Shown here in pieces: positions 1 through 8,293 of a DNA stretch of 24,945 nucleotides. The position numbers were made by a program, and so were the translations under genes. Position 1 is the stretch's first letter, and each line of letters begins with the position of its first letter. This DNA comes from Myxococcales bacterium (GTDB lineage: Bacteria > Myxococcota_A > Polyangia > Polyangiales > Houyiibacteriaceae). The stretch lies in the NCBI GenBank assembly GCA_013002645.1, contig JABDJF010000137.1:1-24945 (forward strand), written 5' to 3'. The notes under the pieces were generated by a model. That model was not told the DNA's origin, did no database searches, and saw only the letters and a list, made by a program, of their open reading frames with translations.

Positions 1-1241
1 ACAACACGAGCGCGATGGTACACATTCGCGACGATGCGCTCGGGAGCTTCCCCGACGGCGTTCCGTACACCATCGAGCTCAAGAACGAGCAGCTCGACAG
101 CGGCATTGCCTGCCGTCTCGAGATCACGTTCGACATGCCCCTATACATGACCAAGGGCGAGTCGGGCGGCCTCCTCAATCTCGGCGACGACGGCTTGCCC
201 GAACAGAACGGGAGCTTCCCGTATTCTGCAGCGATGATCGTGCCAGAGGCGGCCTCAGTGATGCCGGCGGCCCTGGTCGAGTTTGGTCACGGCCAGCTCG
301 GCGCCAAGGAGCAAGTCTTGGGCTTTCAGCCGATCGCGGCCGCAGAAAACTTTGCCGCGTTTGCATTGGACTGGAAGGGCTTCTCGAGCGACGACGTTCT
401 TCCGACCCTGATCCCAGCCATCGTGGGTGGCGATGTCTCCGCATTCCGCGCCATCCCCGAACGGATGCACCAAGGTTTCTTGAATTTCCTGATGGCGATG
501 AGGACCTTGTCACGCGAAGCCGACGGCGGGCCGTCGACCGCGCTGAACCAAGCCCTCAACAACGACTGCGGCGGCGCGACCATCGACGGCGCCAAACGCT
601 ACTACTTTGGAGGGAGCCAGGGCGGGATCTTGGGTGCGAGTATCATGGCGCTGACGACGGACATCGAGCGGGGGCTGCTCGCGGTGCCAGGCCAGTCGTA
701 CAACCTGCTTCTCAACAGGAGCGTCAATTTCGACGAGTTCGCGCCGCAGTTCTACAGCAACTACAACTGGAATGCCCTCGACGTTCAAATGAATCTCGCG
801 CTCATTCAAGGCCTCTGGGATCGGGCCGAGCCGACCGGGTACTCGAAGTACATTCGAACGAATCCGCTGCCGGGCACGCCTGCACACGAGGTGCTGATCC
901 AAGTGTCGAAGGCCGACCATCAAGTGACCAATCTCGGGGCCCACATCATGGCGCGAACGATTGGCGGTATCGTCAATCTCGCGGACACCATCCGCGACGT
1001 CTGGGGTATCCCGGTCGCGAACGGCGAGCATCTTGGCTCCGCGATGATCGAAATCGACTTCGGCAACCCGGACCCGCCGATCACCAACATTCCGCATTGG
1101 GATGACACCATGCGAGACCCGCACGGCCGCGCGACGGAGCTCGAAGCGCTGGGACCTGTCTTGAAGAATTTCTACGAGACGGGAGTCGTTTCGAACCCCT
1201 GCAATGGCCCCTGTGACGAGGATGACCTGATCGTCCCGTAG
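1..1241 (+). CDS. Alpha/beta-hydrolase-like protein, 5' end outside the window
   Basis: The frame is open from the window edge to a TAG at 1239-1241, and the codons before the first ATG (position 15) continue without a stop, so the gene almost certainly begins upstream. Counting from that ATG, a Gly-His-Gly stretch near residue 89 could form the oxyanion hole. GGSQGG near residue 200 is a GxSxG nucleophile elbow. KADHQV near residue 300 carries an Asp-His pair placed where the acid and base of a hydrolase would lie. Length and layout recall large secreted lipase/esterase-like proteins of myxobacteria-type genomes. The C-terminus has an Asn-Pro-Cys-Asn-Gly-Pro-Cys segment, so a disulfide and an exported location are likely. 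Substrate unknown. The hydrolase fold is inference from motifs. Confidence 0.6.
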   Translation, partial: NTSAMVHIRDDALGSFPDGVPYTIELKNEQLDSGIACRLEITFDMPLYMTKGESGGLLNLGDDGLPEQNGSFPYSAAMIVPEAASVMPAALVEFGHGQLGAKEQVLGFQPIAAAENFAAFALDWKGFSSDDVLPTLIPAIVGGDVSAFRAIPERMHQGFLNFLMAMRTLSREADGGPSTALNQALNNDCGGATIDGAKRYYFGGSQGGILGASIMALTTDIERGLLAVPGQSYNLLLNRSVNFDEFAPQFYSNYNWNALDVQMNLALIQGLWDRAEPTGYSKYIRTNPLPGTPAHEVLIQVSKADHQVTNLGAHIMARTIGGIVNLADTIRDVWGIPVANGEHLGSAMIEIDFGNPDPPITNIPHWDDTMRDPHGRATELEALGPVLKNFYETGVVSNPCNGPCDEDDLIVP

Positions 1242-1341
1242 CCGCTCCTCAGCCCCGAAAAACAAGCGAATTCGATCGGGCCTTTGGCACGAGTTTGGAC
1301 CGTCCCGCCTCATCCGTTACTAATGATGAATGGGGTGTCAC

Positions 1342-1977
1342 ATGATTCGAAGACGAAACCAATCGGTGCTCGTGCTCTTGGTCGTCTCGGCGCTCGCTTC
1401 CTTTGCGAACGCCGAAACGTCCACAGGAACCCATGAGCTGGAAGAAGGAAAAGTTCGGTTCGTTTGCGAAGGGCCGCAGGTCACGGTGCCCGCATGGGGC
1501 CGGTTCGGCACGGTTGAGGGCGCGCTTTCGATCGACCCTCGCGACCTGCGCAAGGCGTCGGGAAACATCGATGTGTTCATGGTATCGATCCGCACCGACG
1601 ATTCGGCCTGGGATACGATGTTTCGCCGGGCGGGCTTCCTCGAGATTGACGACGTTCCGAAGAGCCGCTTCGTGCTCGAAACGGTGCGAGGGGCGAAGCA
1701 GCTCGATCCGGGGAAATGGGTTCCGATGACCCTCGATGGGCGCTTCGCGCTGCACGGGATCAGCAAGAAGGTGAGCGTTCCGGCGACGGTGAGGTGGACG
1801 CCGGCCGATGCCAAGCGTGGAACCAGTGAGCGCATTCACGTTCGCGCGAGCTTCCATGTGACCTGGGACGAGTATGAGATCGCGATGCCGACAGGGCGCA
1901 CTCGAACCTTTGCCGGCGACGGCGCGCTGATTCAGGCGGACCTGGCGTACGCCCCGACCAAGGGGAAGCGCAGGTAA
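1342..1977 (+). CDS. YceI-family periplasmic protein
   Basis: About 211 residues. An ATG at 1330 is in frame, but the one at 1342 gives a clean signal peptide (MIRRRNQ, hydrophobic core, ANA-type cleavage site near residue 24) and is preferred. The mature part has the YceI lipocalin-like beta-barrel pattern: an opening beta strand, a 'GTVEGALSIDPRDL' stretch, paired charged strands (SIRTDDSAWDTMF, then FLEIDDVPKSRFV) and a late 'LHGISKKVSVPATV' strand. YceI proteins bind isoprenoid-type lipids such as polyprenyl chains in the periplasm, and some members are induced by stress. The gene stands alone, about 100 bases after the preceding hydrolase. A lipid-binding role fits the family; the ligand here is unknown. 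Confidence 0.8.
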   Translation: MIRRRNQSVLVLLVVSALASFANAETSTGTHELEEGKVRFVCEGPQVTVPAWGRFGTVEGALSIDPRDLRKASGNIDVFMVSIRTDDSAWDTMFRRAGFLEIDDVPKSRFVLETVRGAKQLDPGKWVPMTLDGRFALHGISKKVSVPATVRWTPADAKRGTSERIHVRASFHVTWDEYEIAMPTGRTRTFAGDGALIQADLAYAPTKGKRR

Positions 1978-2151
1978 TCTCGGGCTCCTCCGGCGGCGGT
2001 CGAGGCCTTGGCGCAGCCGCCATGCGGTCGCGTTAGCACGAGAATTGCAAACGAAAGCGGCTTGGCGGGCGGATCTTTTGAATCACGGGAAAGTGGCGCT
2101 ACCCTCGTCCGGCGGCGCGCGGGGTCGGGCGCTGCTTTCAAGGCAAGGTAC

Positions 2152-3549
2152 ATGTTGCGGTTTCTCTCGAATCGATGGTCTTTTTTGTGTCTGGCCCTTC
2201 TGATCGCTGCCGTCAGCGGAGGGGCCGTCGCCTTCGGCGAGCGTGCATCGAATCAACAGCTGCACCGGTCGGAAATCGTCGACGGGCAGCGCGTACTGCG
2301 CGCACCCGATCTCGACGGCTGGAACGAGCGCCAAGAGAGCCCGAAGAACAACCCCGGCAAGACGGGGCGCTTCGGCTCTGCGTTTCACTACGATTCGTTC
2401 GTCTACGACAAAGCACAGAGCAGCCCGAAGGTCGCCGGTATCGTGCGCCGGGGCGATGTGATCAAAGTCGGCGACAAGGTCAGCGGTTCCGGTTGCAAGG
2501 ACGGCTCCTGGTACGAGGCGACGCCGTTTGGGTACGTGTGCACCTCTCTCGGCTTCCACGTGGGCGATACGCCGAGCACGAACCGGTACGGAGTCCCGCC
2601 GGCCAAGACCAGCAGCCACCTCCCCTATCAGTACTCGCGCGTCATCACCAAGAGGGCGCCGCGCTACTACCGCATCCCGACGGTGCAAGAAGAGAAGCAG
2701 GCCCGACGCGCGATGGAGAAGAAGGGTCCGACGCCAGAGGTGGTCTCCTCACTGATGGAGGGAGACTACTTTCTCGCGGTTGCCGAAAAGGAGACGCGAA
2801 AGGCCGACGGCGCCGTGTTCTACCGGACGATTCGAGGCCGTTTCGTACGTGAAAGCGACATCGAGCTTCGCAACCCCGATGTGGTTCGGGGCGAGCAGCT
2901 CGGACGGGACGGCTGGAAGCTCCCCTTGGCGTTCGTCTACGGGGAAGATCGCGACCTGCTCGATCTGAAAGGCGGGAAGGCCCAGTTGACGGGCAAGGCT
3001 CAAAAACACGGGCGCTTCGTGGTCGAAGAGGAACCGAATGTCGAGGGCGTGGCATACGTGGCCGGCAAGCCTGGCGCCGTGAAACGAGACGGGGTGCGCG
3101 TGGCGCGGCAGACCAAGCGTCCGAGCGGTGTTCCAGCGAATGGAAAATGGATTCATGTCGACTTGGGAGAGCAGACGCTCGTCGCCTACGAAGGCAACAG
3201 GCCCGTGTATGCGACGGTGATTTCGAGCGGCAAAGAGGGCTACGAACCACCGACCGGACTCTTCGAAGTTCAGCAGAAGTACATCTCGACCACGATGAAC
3301 GCGACCGACCCGATCGACGGTTTTTACGAGGTCGAGGAGGTCCCGTGGACGCTCTACTACCACCGCGGGTACGCGCTTCACGGCGCGTACTGGCACACGG
3401 ACTTCGGTAAGGTGCGCAGCCACGGCTGCACGAACATCGCGCCGGTCGATGCACGTTGGCTCTACTACTGGAGTGAGCCCGAGGTTCCTGCAGCCTGGCA
3501 CGCCGTGCGTTTCCAACCCGAAACGACCTGGGTCCACTTCACCAGTTGA
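2152..3549 (+). CDS. L,D-transpeptidase (YkuD domain) with SH3-like N-terminal region
   Basis: About 465 residues from the ATG at 2152. The frame is open further upstream, but MLRFLSNRW followed by a hydrophobic stretch is a normal Sec signal or membrane anchor, so that start is chosen. Residues about 90-140 look like a bacterial SH3 module (Val-rich, 'GDVIKVGDKVSGSG'). The YkuD catalytic domain is at the C-terminus: His410 in LHGAY, then SHGCTN with His424, Gly425 and Cys426 (nucleophile). Such enzymes make 3-3 crosslinks in peptidoglycan or attach lipoproteins to it from the periplasm. The length exceeds the minimal enzyme (about 300 residues) because of the long N-terminal part. The last 11 bases overlap the convergent permease gene. 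Confidence 0.85.
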   Translation: MLRFLSNRWSFLCLALLIAAVSGGAVAFGERASNQQLHRSEIVDGQRVLRAPDLDGWNERQESPKNNPGKTGRFGSAFHYDSFVYDKAQSSPKVAGIVRRGDVIKVGDKVSGSGCKDGSWYEATPFGYVCTSLGFHVGDTPSTNRYGVPPAKTSSHLPYQYSRVITKRAPRYYRIPTVQEEKQARRAMEKKGPTPEVVSSLMEGDYFLAVAEKETRKADGAVFYRTIRGRFVRESDIELRNPDVVRGEQLGRDGWKLPLAFVYGEDRDLLDLKGGKAQLTGKAQKHGRFVVEEEPNVEGVAYVAGKPGAVKRDGVRVARQTKRPSGVPANGKWIHVDLGEQTLVAYEGNRPVYATVISSGKEGYEPPTGLFEVQQKYISTTMNATDPIDGFYEVEEVPWTLYYHRGYALHGAYWHTDFGKVRSHGCTNIAPVDARWLYYWSEPEVPAAWHAVRFQPETTWVHFTS

Positions 3550-4279
3550 AGACACCCCGGGCGAGCAGCAAGAGCGCCGCGCCACCGGCAACGACGACGA
3601 TGGCATTGCGGAGCCGCGGGCCGTCGACCCTAGGGATCAGCATCCGACTCGCCCTCAGTCCTAGCCAAACCGCTGGCAGCAACGCTGCGCCGATGATGAC
3701 TTCGGCCCAACTCACCTCTCCGGCCAAGGCACGGACGCTGATGGTGATGGAGAGGCCGATCGCAAAAACCAAGCCGAGGTTCGCCCGCACGGTCGGGCCC
3801 GCGTCGTTTCGATAGAGAAGCGCGATCGGTGGTCCGCCGATCGCGGAGACCATCGCCATGGTCCCAGAAGCGACGCCAGCCCCGAACTCGCGCGGAGCCG
3901 TGCGTTCGAACGTCCCGCGACTGATCACGAGAGCCACGCCGAGGACCACCATGGACGACATCAAGACGTCGAGCGCCGCGCCCGACAGCATCTTCAAAAG
4001 CGCCACGCCGACGAGCGCTCCAGGAATCCGTCCGGCAAGAATCCAAAGGGTGCTCTTGGCCTCTACCGCGTGGCGTTCTCGAACGACGATGGCCAGCGTC
4101 AGGGGGAAAACGACGAGGAGCTGGGGCACGGGCGCAAAGAGAGGGTTGAGAAGTGAAAGAACAGGCACGCTGAGCAGTGCGAAGCCAAAGCCCACCGTGC
4201 TGTGAAGCGCCGCCGCGAGGAAGCTCACGAAGAACGCGATGGCAAACTCGGGTGTCGCGATATGTGCTAGGGCTTCCAT
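3539..4279 (-). CDS. TauE/SafE-family membrane permease (putative anion exporter)
   Basis: The 246-residue protein is almost wholly hydrophobic, with about eight predicted membrane segments. Family hallmarks are an early 'HSTVGFGFALLSVP' segment and a mid-protein 'GTMAMVSAIGGPPIALLYR' segment, typical of TauE/SafE (formerly DUF81) proteins. Characterised members move sulfite, sulfoacetate or other organosulfur anions across the inner membrane. The gene starts 30 bases from the divergent sulfotransferase at 4310 and ends 11 bases inside the L,D-transpeptidase gene. The neighbouring sulfotransferase makes a sulfur-related role tempting, but that is context only. No ribosome binding site is obvious before the ATG at 4279. 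Confidence 0.8.
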   Translation of the reverse strand: MEALAHIATPEFAIAFFVSFLAAALHSTVGFGFALLSVPVLSLLNPLFAPVPQLLVVFPLTLAIVVRERHAVEAKSTLWILAGRIPGALVGVALLKMLSGAALDVLMSSMVVLGVALVISRGTFERTAPREFGAGVASGTMAMVSAIGGPPIALLYRNDAGPTVRANLGLVFAIGLSITISVRALAGEVSWAEVIIGAALLPAVWLGLRASRMLIPRVDGPRLRNAIVVVAGGAALLLLARGVFNW

Positions 4280-4309
4280 CGGCAGGGCTAGGGTAGTCAG
4301 CGTCTGATC

Positions 4310-5233
4310 ATGCGGCCAATCAATACGAGCAAGACCAGCAAGGCGAGAGACCCGTTGCAGAAGACGGCGAGCCGTGTTCTAGGTGCGGCAACCGACGCGC
4401 TCGACCTCGCAGCTCGCAATCTGGACAACGCGAGGCGAATCGCCAAGTTCCTGCGAGGCCGGATGGAGATCGAAGTTCGGGAGAGCGACGTGTACATCTC
4501 GAGCTACCCGCGCTCGGGGACGACCCTGACGCAATGGGTTCTCTATCTTCTCACGCAGGACGAGCAGCCCGACCCTACGCATTTGACCGAGGTCTCGCCC
4601 TGGTTCGAGCGCTCACTGGCCATCGGCGAGCTCCGCGCTTCGGACCTCGAGCGCTTTCCGTCTCCCCGGATATTCAAGAGCCACCTGCCGAGGGAATGGC
4701 TGCCGGACGGGGCGCGGTACATTTACGTCGAGCGTGACGGCCTGGACGTTCTGCTGTCGTACTTTCACTTCTATCGCGATTACCTGGGTTTCGTCGGGTC
4801 GATCGACGACTTCCATCGGCGCTTCATCGAAGGCCGACTGCAATACGGATCATGGTTCGACCACGTCGCCGGCTGGCGCGCCCGAGCGTCCGACCCCGAC
4901 GTGCTGATCGTTCGCTACGAAGAGCTCGTGAGCGACCGCAAGGCGTCGATCCAGCGGTTCATCGAATTTCTGGGCTGGGACTGCGACGAGCATGTCGTGG
5001 ACCGGGCGGTCATCGAGAGCAGCTTCGAGGCGATGAAAAAGCGCGAGTCGGTCTTCGATCACGCCACCGCGCTGCTCCTAGAGCGCGGAGTCAGCCCGGA
5101 GTCGTTTCTTCGCGCCGGGGAGAGCGGCCGCGGCGCTGGCGTCTTGACCGACGCGCAGGCTCGCGAGATCAGGGAGCGAAGCTCGACGGGGCGCCGGCTC
5201 GCGATTCGCGGGCTGCCCGCTTTCCTGCAGTAG
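4310..5233 (+). CDS. PAPS-dependent sulfotransferase-like protein
   Basis: The 307-residue protein carries the canonical sulfotransferase signatures. The 5'-phosphosulfate loop is SYPRSGTT (residues about 65-72). A candidate catalytic His is His125 in FKSHLP. The 3'-phosphate binding segment is VERDGLDVLLSYFHFYR (residues about 140-156), where Arg142 and Ser150 fit the PAPS contacts. The C-terminus is short, ending near RGLPAFLQ. Cytosolic family members transfer sulfate from PAPS to hydroxyls of steroids, phenols, lipids or sugars. The acceptor cannot be read from the sequence. The gene is divergent from the TauE/SafE permease, with only 30 bases between start codons. Its 3' end overlaps the convergent downstream gene by 65 bases. 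Confidence 0.8.
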   Translation: MRPINTSKTSKARDPLQKTASRVLGAATDALDLAARNLDNARRIAKFLRGRMEIEVRESDVYISSYPRSGTTLTQWVLYLLTQDEQPDPTHLTEVSPWFERSLAIGELRASDLERFPSPRIFKSHLPREWLPDGARYIYVERDGLDVLLSYFHFYRDYLGFVGSIDDFHRRFIEGRLQYGSWFDHVAGWRARASDPDVLIVRYEELVSDRKASIQRFIEFLGWDCDEHVVDRAVIESSFEAMKKRESVFDHATALLLERGVSPESFLRAGESGRGAGVLTDAQAREIRERSSTGRRLAIRGLPAFLQ

Positions 5234-6092
5234 CCGGCTGAGCGGAGGTGTCGACGACGAACTGAAGAAAGCTTTCGGGAGTTCCGGGATCCTCCCCGGT
5301 CAGATGCTGGTAAGCCCGCGCAAGCTTGCCGATGAGGCGGCGGTACCCGCGGACCGCAGGTGAGGTCGCGTCACCGTAGAGCTTGCGAACTGCGTTCTCT
5401 CGGTTTCCCAAAAGCAGTCGATCGTCGGGCTCGCGGCAGAGGTAGGGGCACGCGCGCGGCCGCTGTGCGTTGAGCGTCCGCCCGCCGATGGTGTAGGCGA
5501 ACGTAACCCGATCACCAAAGCGATTTCGATACAAGCGATCGAAGTAAGTTTCGTCATAGGTGCATGCGGACAGGGCCCAGCCGACCTTCACCGCCGCACC
5601 GCGAGAACGCATGATCTCGGTTTGCACGAGTTGCTGTGCCACGTATCCATTTTCAATTTCGAGCGCCTCTTGCTTTTGCTCGACCTCCGCCGCCGGTGCC
5701 AGCGAAGAGGAGCGTCGGATGTCGACGGGAAACCCAAATCGATCGAGCAGAGCTTCCAAGGGCGCCTGCGCAAGGGACGCCGCGCGGTGAACGTCGAGGC
5801 GGGGCACGCCCGCGTTGCAGGCGTTGCTATCGGCGATGAGGATGGAGCTCTTGGTGAGCCCGAGCTCCCGACGCACCATCTCCTGGGCGAAAACGAGGAT
5901 CAGAACGTCGATCGGGAGGCCGCAGCTCGCGTTGTCCGCAGCGACCCCGACGCCGAACCACGTCGACTCGGTGGAGTCGAGCGCGTCAGCAGAGATCACA
6001 GGTTCGTATTGCCGCCGAGCGAATAGCTCTTGGCGGTTTGCAAGCGAAGCGAGACGCTCCCCCGAAAAATCTGTCCCAGCTTGTCTGCTCAT
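5169..6092 (-). CDS. Unrecognised 307-residue protein, possibly class I nucleotidylyl-transferase-like
   Basis: I do not recognise this family with confidence. The ATG at 6092 opens a 307-residue soluble protein with no signal peptide or membrane segment. Several blocks recall the core of class I aminoacyl-tRNA synthetases of the Tyr/Trp type: 'SSILIADSNACNAG' (residues about 80-93) resembles the Rossmann strand reading 'liaD-hA', and 'KVGWALSACTYDETYFDRLY' followed by a Pro-Tyr-Leu-Cys segment resembles their middle region. No clear HIGH or KMSKS motif is present. The last about 21 codons overlap the convergent sulfotransferase gene and are Ala/Ser/Arg-rich, so the tail may be non-essential. 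The gene is divergent from the M23 peptidase gene with about 150 bases between them. Confidence 0.6.
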   Translation of the reverse strand: MSRQAGTDFSGERLASLANRQELFARRQYEPVISADALDSTESTWFGVGVAADNASCGLPIDVLILVFAQEMVRRELGLTKSSILIADSNACNAGVPRLDVHRAASLAQAPLEALLDRFGFPVDIRRSSSLAPAAEVEQKQEALEIENGYVAQQLVQTEIMRSRGAAVKVGWALSACTYDETYFDRLYRNRFGDRVTFAYTIGGRTLNAQRPRACPYLCREPDDRLLLGNRENAVRKLYGDATSPAVRGYRRLIGKLARAYQHLTGEDPGTPESFLQFVVDTSAQPATAGKRAARESRAGAPSSFAP

Positions 6093-6243
6093 CCCACGCT
6101 TCGCCGCATGTCCCGACCGGCACCCTAGCGGACATGGCCCGAGGTCGCAAAACCTTTGAAGTCTCGAAATAGCGCGGAAACTTGGTTCGATAAGTTGGAA
6201 TCATCCGAGTCGGGCTGCATCCTGTTAAGCTCCGGAGAGCGGC
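6093..6243. promoter_or_regulatory. Divergent intergenic region, presumed promoters
   Basis: These 151 bases separate the divergent starts at 6092 (minus) and 6244 (plus), so promoters for both genes should lie here. A GGAG-type ribosome binding site just before 6244 supports the TTG start of the peptidase gene. I cannot name convincing -35/-10 boxes by eye. Confidence 0.4.
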
Positions 6244-7608
6244 TTGAGATTTCTCGCGATTTTTTTAACCCTCGTATCTTTCTTCGCCCTGACGACGGCT
6301 CTGAAACCGAGCCGGGCACAGGACACCCCCTGGAATCGACGGGTTCGCACCGGCGTGGTGCTGAACGACTCTCCAGCGGTTCGCACCGCGAGTCGGAAAG
6401 GTCCGCTGACCGCCGATGAAATGCGCCGCTTGGGCCTGCGCCCGCGTGGAGGCGGTTTGATCGATCTTTCGTACTGGCCGCAAGAGCCGGCCGCGCCATC
6501 ACGTGTGTTGCCGAGCGACCTCGCTGCGACGACGGCGCAGCTGTGCCCGGCGTCTACCAAAGCCCAGCAGCTCGGGACCTACGCTCGAGCCATCGTTCGA
6601 TCCAGCGAGGAGTTCTCGGTCGATCCCTGGATGCTTGCTGCTCTCGTGTACACGCAGAGCAACTGCGACCACGAGGTGCGCAATAGTTACGGAGCCGGCC
6701 TAACTTTGATCAACCGGGGCATGCACGCCGCGAACATTCGCGATGGCGTCTACCGTTTCGGGGACTGGACGGATCGAGGCTGGGCAAAAAAGGAGCTGGA
6801 CGTCAGCGCGTTTCCGTTTCGCCGCGACGCGCTCGTCCGCCCGGAAGCAAACATCTATTTCGCGGCTGCGATTTTGAACGTGTTTGCTCAGCAGTGCCCC
6901 CACATCGACGGGTCCTTCGATTCGGTGTCTCACCGACACGCGGTCTCCCACTTCATTTGGGGAGATCGGGTCAGCGATACCGGGCCTGAAGATCGAATTC
7001 TCACCGCTCGACGGCGGCTATTGAGCAACCACGCCCGGCGCAACCGGGCCGGCGGAGGGCTCCTTGGAATTTCGTTCGTGAGCCCACTCGACGGTTATCC
7101 GAGGATCGCAACCAGCGGCCTGGGGGAGCCGAGGGACGGAGGGCGGCGCCCGCATCGGGGCATCGATTTCGCTTCCGAGGAGGGCGAGCCCGTTCGCTCC
7201 ATCGCTCGGGGCACCGTGACGTTCGCGGGGGTCGATTGGGAACGCCGCGCGCAGATCGCTTTGGAGCCTTGGGGCGCCGCGATCGTTCACGAGCGGCACA
7301 TGGGTCCCCGCGGACTATTCGTGAAGGTCGACCACGGAAACGGGGTCGCCTCGCTCTACGCGCACCTCGCCAGTTACGACGTCCAGATCGGCGACCAAAT
7401 CGAAGCTGGCCAGCGCCTGGGGCAAGTGGGGCGGACCGGCATCAAGGACTCCGGCGCCCACCTACACTTCGGACTGTTCCAAAACGGCAAAGTCCTCGAC
7501 CCACTCGAGTACCTGGCGGAGTACGTATTCCCGCCAACGCTGACCAAGCGCGGCCACGCAGAGCTCGCCAAACGACATCGTCGCAGCCGCCGGCACCGAC
7601 GCCGCTGA
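6244..7608 (+). CDS. M23 metallopeptidase with degenerate lytic-transglycosylase-like N-terminal domain
   Basis: The start is a TTG at 6244, supported by a GGAGAG ribosome binding site about 6 bases upstream and by the immediate signal peptide (MRFLAIFLTLVSFFALTTAL, cleavage after the Ala near residue 25). Residues about 115-250 resemble the lysozyme-like SLT fold: 'FSVDPWMLAALVYTQSNCD' and then 'SYGAGLTLIN'. The catalytic Glu expected there is Gln138, so this domain may bind glycan rather than cleave it. The C-terminal domain is LytM/peptidase M23: His304 and Asp308 in HRGID, a YAHL segment, and HLHF with His406 and His408, the zinc ligands and catalytic His. It should cut or remodel peptidoglycan crosslinks in the periplasm. 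The tail is Arg/His-rich. It ends 8 bases from the convergent lipoprotein gene. Confidence 0.85.
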   Translation: MRFLAIFLTLVSFFALTTALKPSRAQDTPWNRRVRTGVVLNDSPAVRTASRKGPLTADEMRRLGLRPRGGGLIDLSYWPQEPAAPSRVLPSDLAATTAQLCPASTKAQQLGTYARAIVRSSEEFSVDPWMLAALVYTQSNCDHEVRNSYGAGLTLINRGMHAANIRDGVYRFGDWTDRGWAKKELDVSAFPFRRDALVRPEANIYFAAAILNVFAQQCPHIDGSFDSVSHRHAVSHFIWGDRVSDTGPEDRILTARRRLLSNHARRNRAGGGLLGISFVSPLDGYPRIATSGLGEPRDGGRRPHRGIDFASEEGEPVRSIARGTVTFAGVDWERRAQIALEPWGAAIVHERHMGPRGLFVKVDHGNGVASLYAHLASYDVQIGDQIEAGQRLGQVGRTGIKDSGAHLHFGLFQNGKVLDPLEYLAEYVFPPTLTKRGHAELAKRHRRSRRHRRR

Positions 7609-7616
7609 GCAGCCTC

Positions 7617-8249
7617 CTAGGGACAGCTCCGCTTGTCCGGCCACTGCTGGAAGATCAGCTGAACGGCCTGGCGGGCTTTGGTTTCGGGGTCTCCACCTGA
7701 GCCCACGACGGACTGTGCGAGGCCGGCAAAGATCAGATCCGGCGGCGGATCGCCGACGATCGGGAGACCGACGGGAATCAACAAGCTCCCCACGTCATAC
7801 TCGACGTAGGAAGGAACCCAATAGGCACAGGAGTTCCAGTACCAGCCCCAGTAGCCCCACCACCAATCGCCTACGCACTGGTAGACGTAGCCACCGTTTG
7901 TGTCACGAGCGACTCCGTTTGCCGCCCATAGGTCGGGTTGGTTTTCGTCGGTGACGTCGTCGGGGTCGATGAAGCTCAGGCAGACGGGCTCGGCTTGCAT
8001 GGCCTCGACAATCATCTGGTTGACCGTGTCGGTGAAGGCCCTCTGATTCTCGTCGAGGTCGGGAAGGCTTTCGTCCGGCACGATGTCGGCCGTAACGACG
8101 CTGAAGGTCTGAGCGCTCTGGAAGTCGGCAATGTTGTCCTGGTTGAATTGAACCTCGACGGAGCCGGTTTGTACGATGGGGTCGTTGGCGCAGCTCGCGG
8201 CCAGAAGTGACGACGCGGCGAAAATTGCGAAAGCAAATTGACGAAGCAT
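7617..8249 (-). CDS. DUF4136-like lipoprotein with Trp/Tyr-rich insert
   Basis: The ATG at 8249 is chosen because a strong TGGAGG ribosome binding site lies 5-6 bases upstream and it gives a lipoprotein signal peptide: MLRQFAFAIF, then LLAASC with lipidation Cys20. The 210-residue product begins 'VEVQFNQDNIADFQSAQTFSVV' in two blocks, resembling the start of DUF4136 proteins ('D-f-YkTf-w'), and ends with an 'ETKARQAVQLIFQQWP' helix like that family. Between them residues about 129-138 are almost all Trp, Tyr and Gly, followed by a Val/Tyr/Glu strand. Function unknown. The gene follows pgsW on the same strand after 44 bases, so it may be part of the poly-gamma-glutamate unit or have its own promoter in that gap. 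Confidence 0.7.
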   Translation of the reverse strand: MLRQFAFAIFAASSLLAASCANDPIVQTGSVEVQFNQDNIADFQSAQTFSVVTADIVPDESLPDLDENQRAFTDTVNQMIVEAMQAEPVCLSFIDPDDVTDENQPDLWAANGVARDTNGGYVYQCVGDWWWGYWGWYWNSCAYWVPSYVEYDVGSLLIPVGLPIVGDPPPDLIFAGLAQSVVGSGGDPETKARQAVQLIFQQWPDKRSCP

Positions 8250-8293
8250 GAAAACCTCCAAGAGGCGGTGTTCTAGCATGGAGCGTAGCACGA

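Noticed and set aside
6170..6205. GGAAACTT upstream of the M23 gene as an extracytoplasmic sigma-E -35 box
   Set aside because: It has an extra A compared with GGAACTT and no good -10 at the right spacing.
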